Below, piece by piece: positions 59,339 to 64,000 of a stretch of DNA of 64,000 bases; the stretch's first letter is position 1; each line of letters opens with the position of its first letter. This stretch comes from Kribbella monticola (lineage in GTDB: Bacteria > Actinomycetota > Actinomycetes > Propionibacteriales > Kribbellaceae): the NCBI RefSeq assembly GCF_003261635.1, contig NZ_QFXK01000033.1, positions 1 to 64,000 of the forward strand. The letters run 5' to 3'. The translations under genes were made by a program, and so were the position numbers. The notes beneath the pieces were generated by a model, which did no database searches, was not told the DNA's origin, and was given only the letters and a program-made list of their open reading frames with translations.

Positions 59339-60790
59339 ATGACTTCTACCGAGCGAATCGACACCAGCGGGGTGGGGCTGCGGTCGGAGCGGGGACCGAT
59401 CCTGCTCGCCGTGATGCTGAGCATCGGGCTGGTGGCGATCGACGCGACCATCCTGGCGACCGCGGTGCCGTCGGTGGTCGAGGACCTCGGCGGCTTCAGC
59501 CAGTTCCCGTGGCTGTTCTCGATCTACCTGCTCGCGCAGGCCGTCTCGGTGCCGATCTACGGCAAGCTCGCGGACCAGCGCGGCCGCAAGCCGATCATGA
59601 TGCTCGGTGTCGCGCTGTTCGTGCTCGGCTCGGTGCTGTGTGGTTTCGCCTGGAGCATGCCGGCACTGATCGCCTTCCGGCTGATCCAGGGCCTCGGCGC
59701 CGGCGCGATCCAGCCGATCGGGATGACGATCGTCGGCGACATCTACAGCGTCGCCGAGCGGGCCAAGGTGCAGGGCTACATCGCCAGCGTCTGGGGGATC
59801 GCCTCGTTCGTCGGCCCGACGCTGGGCGGGGTGTTCTCCGACTACATCTCCTGGCGCTGGATCTTCTTCGTGAACATCCCGCTGGGCCTGGCCGCCGCGT
59901 GGGTGCTGCTGCGCAAGTTCCAGGAGAACGTCGCCGCAGCCACCAAGCACCAGATCGACTATGCAGGCACGATCCTGCTCGCGACCGGCGGGTCGCTGCT
60001 GCTGCTCGGGCTGCTCGAGGGCGGCGTCATGTGGTCCTGGGATTCGGCCACCAGCATCGCGATCCTTGCCGTCGCGGCTGTGCTGCTGACCGCGTTCGTT
60101 TTCGTCGAGCGACGGGCGCCCGAGCCGGTGCTGCCGCTGTGGGTGCTGGGTAAGCGCGTCCTGAACTCGGCGAACGCGTCGGCGCTGCTGGTCGGCGTAC
60201 TGATGATCGGGCTGTCGACGTACGTGCCGCTGTTTGCGCAGGGGGTGCTGGGGACGTCGGCGCTCGTTGCCGGGTTCGCGCTGGCGGCGATGACGCTCGG
60301 GTGGCCGATCGCTGCGTCGCTGGCTGGTCGGATCTACCTGCGGCTCGGGTACCGGACCACGATGATGTTCGGCGCGAGCATCGTGGTGATCGGCGCCGCT
60401 CTGCTGCTCACGGTGAACTCCAGCAGTTCCGTGCTCTACCTGGCCCTCACCTGCTTCGTGATCGGAGTCGGACTTGGCTTCACCGCCTCCCCGGCTGTCG
60501 TAGCAGCCCAGTCGTCGGTCGACTGGCGCAGCCGCGGTGTGGTGACGGGTGCCAACATGTTCGCCCGCTCCGTCGGCAGTGCGGTTGGTGTGGCCGTCTT
60601 CGGTGCAGTAGCGAATGGCGTGGTCGCACGGCGACTCGGCTCCGGCCACGGCGAACTGGAGAAGCTACCGAGCAACGTGCTGGCCCCGGCGATCCACGAC
60701 GTGTACTACGGCGCTGCCGCAGCCGCTGTCCTCCTCGTCCTTGCCGTCGTCTTCATGCCGAACCGCGTCGCCGAACAACCCCGCGACTAG
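59339..60790 (+). CDS. MFS drug/metabolite exporter, DHA2/EmrB type
   Basis: A 483-residue transporter with about 14 membrane segments. It begins AVMLSIGLVAIDATILATAV, with motif A GKLADQRGRKPIMM between helices 2 and 3 and motif C (VGPTLGGVFSDYISWRWIFF) in helix 5, both typical of DHA2 proton antiporters. It has no partner regulator beside it except the NACHT gene, divergent, and its stop overlaps the proline dehydrogenase gene end tail-to-tail. The substrate is unknown. Confidence 0.92.
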   Translation: MTSTERIDTSGVGLRSERGPILLAVMLSIGLVAIDATILATAVPSVVEDLGGFSQFPWLFSIYLLAQAVSVPIYGKLADQRGRKPIMMLGVALFVLGSVLCGFAWSMPALIAFRLIQGLGAGAIQPIGMTIVGDIYSVAERAKVQGYIASVWGIASFVGPTLGGVFSDYISWRWIFFVNIPLGLAAAWVLLRKFQENVAAATKHQIDYAGTILLATGGSLLLLGLLEGGVMWSWDSATSIAILAVAAVLLTAFVFVERRAPEPVLPLWVLGKRVLNSANASALLVGVLMIGLSTYVPLFAQGVLGTSALVAGFALAAMTLGWPIAASLAGRIYLRLGYRTTMMFGASIVVIGAALLLTVNSSSSVLYLALTCFVIGVGLGFTASPAVVAAQSSVDWRSRGVVTGANMFARSVGSAVGVAVFGAVANGVVARRLGSGHGELEKLPSNVLAPAIHDVYYGAAAAAVLLVLAVVFMPNRVAEQPRD

Positions 60791-61662
60791 GCTCCGCGGG
60801 ACTCCGCGACGCGGCGGAGCCAGTAGCGGAACCAGGCCGGCCCATAGGGGATGTAGACGCGCGTCGGGATGTCCCTGTCACGCAACTGGGCGAGCACCTC
60901 GGGGCGGACGCCTAGTAGCTGCTCGACGGGGACCGTGCCGACACTGAGCAGCACAGCTTCGCGCAGTCGGCCGTCGTGTGTTGCCAGGGACCAGTTGGCC
61001 TTGCTCGATGCCAGCTGATGGGCGAGCTGGAGATAGGCGATGTCCGTGGGTTCGCCGTACGGGTGGGCGCCGGTCGGCTCGACGTACGCGCCCTTGACGA
61101 GGCGTACGTGTACTCCGGCGGAGGTCAGCGCGTCGATGTCGCCGGGAGAGCGCAGGAGGTTCGCCTGCACGGTTGCGCCGAGTCGGTCGGCCAGGCCGCG
61201 GGCGGCGACGTTCAGGACGCACTGCTGGATCCTGTCGGTCCGGGCGATGTCCTCGGCGCCGATCTGCAGCCGTCGGCCGGGTGGGAGCGCTTCGGCGATC
61301 CGGGCGACGCGGTCTGCCGCGCCGGTGGGATCCACGTCGAGGGCGAGATGCGAGAGATCCAGCGACAACCACGCGTCGGCAGGCGGCGGCGGAAGGAGCG
61401 TCGCCAGCTCCAGGTATTCGTCGACCACGCGGGCCGCGTCGTCCGGGTCCTCGGACAGCTCACCGAAGAGATCGACACTGATGCCGTGACCCTTGGCGAG
61501 CTGGTCCGCCGCCACGTCGAGCGCTTCGTCGCGGGTCCGGCCGGCGACGTACCGCGAGGCGGCGCGCCAGGCGTTCTCCTCACCGCCGGGTACTGACTTG
61601 ACCAGTTGTTCGAGTCGTTCGTTCGTTGCCAGTTTGAAGAGCACTGCCCGGTCCAGACGCAT
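60787..61662 (-). CDS. Proline dehydrogenase
   Basis: A 291-residue monofunctional FAD-dependent proline dehydrogenase (PRODH) with a TIM-barrel fold. Visible marks are LSLDLSHLALDVDP, VQANLLRSPGDIDAL, RLVKGAYVEPTGAHPYGEPT and the C-terminal signature RVYIPYGPAWFRYWLRRVAE, whose Arg residues bind the proline carboxylate. It makes pyrroline-5-carboxylate in the first step of proline breakdown. ATG 61662 is the start; the open frame upstream is not part of the family. The partner P5C dehydrogenase is not in the window. Confidence 0.9.
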   Translation of the reverse strand: MRLDRAVLFKLATNERLEQLVKSVPGGEENAWRAASRYVAGRTRDEALDVAADQLAKGHGISVDLFGELSEDPDDAARVVDEYLELATLLPPPPADAWLSLDLSHLALDVDPTGAADRVARIAEALPPGRRLQIGAEDIARTDRIQQCVLNVAARGLADRLGATVQANLLRSPGDIDALTSAGVHVRLVKGAYVEPTGAHPYGEPTDIAYLQLAHQLASSKANWSLATHDGRLREAVLLSVGTVPVEQLLGVRPEVLAQLRDRDIPTRVYIPYGPAWFRYWLRRVAESRGA

Positions 61663-61700
61663 GGAGGCAGTCTGCCAGCGCCCGGTACTACGGTGCTCGC

Positions 61701-62717
61701 ATGCGTGCTGTGGATTGTGTGGGGGCGCTGGTTCGCGACGAGCGACACCGGGTGTACGTGCAACGGCGTACGGCGCAGCGGCGGTTGCTGCCGGGGATCT
61801 GGGACATCGTCGGCGGTCACCTCGAAGCCGGGGAGAGTCCGGAGCAGGCACTGGCGCGCGAGGTCGAGGAGGAGACCGGCTGGCGGGTGCGCTCGATCGA
61901 CGCGACCGTCGCCGACTGGGAGTGGGAGTACGAAGGCCGGGTACGCCGGGAGGTGGACTACCTCGTCACGGTCGACGGGGATCTCTCGCGGCCGCTGCTG
62001 GAAGACGGCAAGCACGACGCCAGTGCGTGGGTCGGACCGGACGACCTCGACCTGCTGATGGTGAACCGGACCGATGGGGACCGACGACTGCGCGACATCG
62101 TGGCGCACGCGGTCCGGACCCGATTCACCGAGCGACTCCGGCTCGTGCCGATCACGGGACCGGGTGAGGTCCTCCCCGGACATGGAGCGGACCTCGAGCG
62201 CCTGCACGAGGATCCGTGGGTGGCGGAGTGGTACGCCGGAAGCTGGTCGCCTGAGGAGGCCATCCGCCAGGCCGTGGGCTTCCAGGCGCGCTGGGAGGCG
62301 AACGGGACCAGCAAGTGGATCGCCTACCGGCGGTCGGACGGTTCGCTGGCCGGGCGCGGTGGGATGGAGCGAATGGACGCCCACGCCGAGGTCACCGGCA
62401 AGGTCGCCAGGCTGCTCGACGATCGTGGCGCCTGGGCGGCGGATCGGCTGGAGCTGGGCTGGGCGCTGATGAGCTCCGCCCGCGGCGAGGGACTGGCGAC
62501 CGAGATCGGGCAAGCGGGGTTGACGTTCGCCTTCGAGACGCTGGCCGCCCGCTCTGTCGTCGCCTTCACGGAGCGGCACAACCTGGCGTCACGAGCGGTG
62601 ATGGAGCGACTCGGGATGAAGTTCGCGGGCGAGATCCGGACCGACGGGCTGGTCGAGGGCCGGCAAGGCATCCATCCCGACGCCCCGTTCGCCGTCTACC
62701 TGGCTAGTGCTGGCTGA
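61701..62717 (+). CDS. NUDIX hydrolase-GNAT acetyltransferase fusion
   Basis: A 338-residue two-domain enzyme. The NUDIX half (about 1-140) has a full box GHLEAGESPEQALAREVEEE followed by TGW (39-61), so it should hydrolyse a nucleoside-diphosphate-linked substrate. The GNAT half (about 145-338) has WALMSSARGEGLATEIGQAG (acetyl-CoA loop) and RHNLASRAVMERLGMKFAGE. ATG 61701 is divergent from the proline dehydrogenase across 38 bases. The two activities on one chain suggest a linked nucleotide-sugar or tRNA-modification-type task, but no specific pathway can be read. Confidence 0.88.
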   Translation: MRAVDCVGALVRDERHRVYVQRRTAQRRLLPGIWDIVGGHLEAGESPEQALAREVEEETGWRVRSIDATVADWEWEYEGRVRREVDYLVTVDGDLSRPLLEDGKHDASAWVGPDDLDLLMVNRTDGDRRLRDIVAHAVRTRFTERLRLVPITGPGEVLPGHGADLERLHEDPWVAEWYAGSWSPEEAIRQAVGFQARWEANGTSKWIAYRRSDGSLAGRGGMERMDAHAEVTGKVARLLDDRGAWAADRLELGWALMSSARGEGLATEIGQAGLTFAFETLAARSVVAFTERHNLASRAVMERLGMKFAGEIRTDGLVEGRQGIHPDAPFAVYLASAG

Positions 62718-63135
62718 GCCCTGCGACGAACCGGCTCAGGAGGACGGCGAACGTCTCCTTGTCGGTTTCCGGCCAGTCGTGCATGGCCGTGGCGAAGCGG
62801 CGCCGACGGTAGCTGTGCACGGTCTCGAGCCGTTCGCGCCCGGCCTCGGTGAGCACGAGATTGGTACGGCGGCCGTCCTGCTGGTCGGCCTCGCGGCGGA
62901 CCAGGCCCGCGCTGACGGCGGCCGCGACCAGTTTGCTCGCCCGCGGCTGGTCGACGCCGAGCGCCTCGGCGACGCCGTTCACCCCGATCGGCTGCTCGCC
63001 GGCGGCCTCCACGGCGTCGATCACCTGCTGGGCCGACACGTCCTGGACCCCGGCCTCGCGGGCGAAGACCCGCCGCGTCTGACGCTGGCGGATCTCGACC
63101 ATCGCCGCCTCGACCGCGGCAACAGGGTCGACCAT
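62704..63135 (-). CDS. MarR-family transcriptional regulator
   Basis: A 143-residue winged-helix protein: VNGVAEALGVDQPRASKLVA (recognition region, about 55-74), wing ADQQDGRRTNLVLTEAG, and a C-terminal dimer helix TDKETFAVLLSRFVAGLSQH. Its end overlaps that of the NUDIX-GNAT gene by 14 bases, tail-to-tail. The start at ATG 63135 is only 28 bases from the divergent gene at 63164, so the pair shares one short regulatory region and is probably co-regulated. Confidence 0.9.
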   Translation of the reverse strand: MVDPVAAVEAAMVEIRQRQTRRVFAREAGVQDVSAQQVIDAVEAAGEQPIGVNGVAEALGVDQPRASKLVAAAVSAGLVRREADQQDGRRTNLVLTEAGRERLETVHSYRRRRFATAMHDWPETDKETFAVLLSRFVAGLSQH

Positions 63136-63159
63136 GGATCCTCCAAGGTATATGCTCAA

Positions 63160-63175
63160 TGACATGCATATGTCA
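63160..63175. promoter_or_regulatory. Palindrome overlapping the start of the divergent marR-like gene
   Basis: TGACATGCATATGTCA (63160-63175) pairs TGACAT with ATGTCA around four bases. It covers the likely start codons (ATG 63164 and 63170) of the plus-strand gene and lies about 25 bases upstream of the MarR start on the other strand. I infer a MarR-type operator that could block both directions. Confidence 0.6.
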
Positions 63176-63574
63176 GATGACATCAAGCCTATCGGATGGT
63201 GGCTGAAGGAAGTGGACCGGTTGCTCGAGGTGTCCTTCGAGCAGGTCCTCGCGGCGGACGGGGTGAACCGGCGCCAGTGGCAGGTCCTCAACGCCGCCCG
63301 GGGCGAGGAGCCGATCGCGGTCGCGCTCGCACCGTTCCTGGCCGGCGACCCGGCCGGCCTGGCGGCGTACACGGAGCCGTTGGTGGCCCGCGGCTGGCTG
63401 GACGGCGAGGAACTCACGCCGGCCGGCCGGGTGGCCCTCGCGGCGCTGGCCGAGAAGGTGCAGGTCCAGCGCCGGCGGCTCACGAACGGCATCGTCGACA
63501 CCGAGTACCTGCAGACGGTCGACGTACTGCGCCGGATGGCGGCGAACCTGGACCCCGAGAACTCCGCTGTGTGA
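63164..63574 (+). CDS. Small MarR-like winged-helix protein
   Basis: A 136-residue protein (or 134 if ATG 63170 is used). KPIGWWLKEVDRLLEVSFEQ then GVNRRQWQVLNAARGE, and LVARGWLDGEELTPAGRVAL resembles the wing, match the MarR-type winged helix seen in small actinobacterial regulators. It is divergent from another MarR gene 28 bases away. Its TGA stop lies within the left arm of the first hairpin of a downstream array. Confidence 0.82.
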   Translation: MHMSDDIKPIGWWLKEVDRLLEVSFEQVLAADGVNRRQWQVLNAARGEEPIAVALAPFLAGDPAGLAAYTEPLVARGWLDGEELTPAGRVALAALAEKVQVQRRRLTNGIVDTEYLQTVDVLRRMAANLDPENSAV

Positions 63575-63947
63575 CCGCCCAGGCGCGGCGGTCACACAGC
63601 AGAGCCGGCCACCTCGGAGTGTGGCTCCTGGTGAGGTGTCAGGAGCCACACGTGCCCGGCGCCGGAGACCCGGGCGTCATCGCCGGCGGGTCTCCGGCAC
63701 TTGGCACTGCCCCGCCCGGCCCGAGGTGTCGGCCAGGAGGTGGTTGGAACGGCTGGGCAGCGGCGATACAGGGACTCAGCCGCTTGCCCAGCCGGGCTGT
63801 GGGCGGTGCGGTCCGGAGCTGAGGAGAGCTCCGGACCGCACCTCGGGTTTCGTCCGGGGGCTGAGGAGTGCCCCCGGACCTTCGGTACCACTCCTGGACG
63901 TGAGGAGACCCCAGGAGCGTCTGCCGGGTCTGAGGAGGACCCGGCGG
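63566..63947. repeat. Array of eight hairpins with GAGGAG/GAGGTG loops
   Basis: Between two convergent genes lie eight inverted repeats: 63566-63600 (14-bp stem), 63619-63651 (12), 63661-63698 (12), 63751-63793 (14, one bulge), 63805-63842 (16), 63852-63879 (10), 63891-63917 (7), and 63923-63945 (8, 10 with wobble). The stems share no sequence, but loops hold GAGGTG (63633-63638) or GAGGAG (63821-63826, 63863-63868, 63902-63907, 63932-63937). A further GAGGTG at 63723-63728 sits in a weak 4-bp hairpin. I see no gene in this 375-bp gap. The outermost hairpins may be terminators; the middle looks like a structured RNA or an array of DNA palindromes. Confidence 0.8.
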
Positions 63948-63949
63948 GC

Positions 63950-64000
63950 TCAGTTGTCCGCGTGTTCCTGCGGCCCGAGGATGTCGTTGGTGACGCGGAG
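63950..64000 (-). CDS. Partial CDS, C-terminus only
   Basis: The last 51 bases read on the minus strand as LRVTNDILGPQEHADN followed by TGA at 63950-63952. Only 16 residues fall in the window, too few to name the protein. The open frame ends with a normal stop directly after the hairpin array, so the array lies at this gene's 3' end. Confidence 0.5.
   Translation of the reverse strand, partial: LRVTNDILGPQEHADN

Noticed and set aside
63566..63947. Possible CRISPR, attC array or tRNA cluster at the hairpin array
   Set aside because: Repeated stems are not identical, as CRISPR requires; no integrase or attC core sites are present; no cloverleaf with CCA-type ends or anticodon arm could be drawn.

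Overview
The window is high-GC DNA with GTG/ATG starts, many 1-4 base stop/start overlaps (ATGA, GTGA, TGATG), twin-arginine lipoproteins, many TetR, MarR, GntR and ECF-sigma regulators, and actinobacterial marker families (TIGR03084, AtuA, SigJ/ECF41, NgcE-like binding protein, DasR-like GntR). It fits the chromosome of a soil actinomycete. A Kribbella-like or other Nocardioidaceae/Streptomyces-like genome is my guess and is not proven by the sequence. I saw no rRNA or tRNA gene, transposase, integrase or CRISPR array.

Layout. 0-8.4 kb: aat, a helix-turn-helix/methyltransferase fusion in a coupled operon with a GNAT protein and an SGNH hydrolase, an EcsC-like/VOC pair, an XRE-MmyB regulator, HMG-CoA lyase, a GNAT protein and a metallophosphoesterase. 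8.4-11.6 kb: a SnoaL-like gene, then an isolated pair of conjugation-type membrane proteins (TrbL/VirB6-like and VirB8-like) embedded in repeats. 11.7-17.6 kb: MarR, a polytopic molybdopterin oxidoreductase, TetR, and a degenerate ABC ATPase coupled to a YhgE/Pip membrane protein. 17.6-29 kb: a long minus-strand amino-sugar locus (hydrolase-lectin protein, BadF-type kinase, NanE, NgcE-like binding protein, two permeases, ceramidase, SigJ-type sigma factor) with a divergent GH172 gene. 29-40 kb: a putrescine/polyamine locus (aldehyde dehydrogenase, class III aminotransferase, two FAD amine oxidases, PotABCD, Lrp/AsnC). 40-46 kb: accessory genes, a GH36-like alpha-galactosidase and a DasR-like GntR regulator. 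46-57 kb: an acyl-CoA/acyclic-terpene catabolic operon (TIGR03084, AtuA, two acyl-CoA dehydrogenases, carboxylase beta and alpha subunits, AMP ligase, TetR); the alpha subunit is split by a frameshift. 57-64 kb: a membrane NACHT NTPase, an MFS exporter, proline dehydrogenase, a NUDIX-GNAT fusion, two divergent MarR-like genes and a 375-bp array of hairpins.

How it works together. Five sites resembling the DasR operator (AGTGGTCTAGACCACT) lie beside the hydrolase-lectin gene, the NgcE-like gene, the alpha-galactosidase (two sites) and the DasR-like gene itself. This suggests that one regulator ties sugar release, uptake and phosphorylation together. The polyamine locus has import (Pot), deamination (two oxidases or the aminotransferase) and oxidation (aldehyde dehydrogenase), with an Lrp-type regulator between two divergent arms. 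The acyl-CoA operon reads as activation, dehydrogenation, carboxylation and hydration of a branched substrate, and HMG-CoA lyase at 5.7 kb could complete such a route.

Most unusual signals: the hairpin array at 63.57-63.95 kb, where unrelated stems repeatedly present a GAGGAG/GAGGTG loop; the DasR-like site set; the frameshift at a G-rich slippery sequence in the carboxylase alpha subunit; the ATP-lysine-less ABC protein paired with YhgE; and the membrane NACHT protein.
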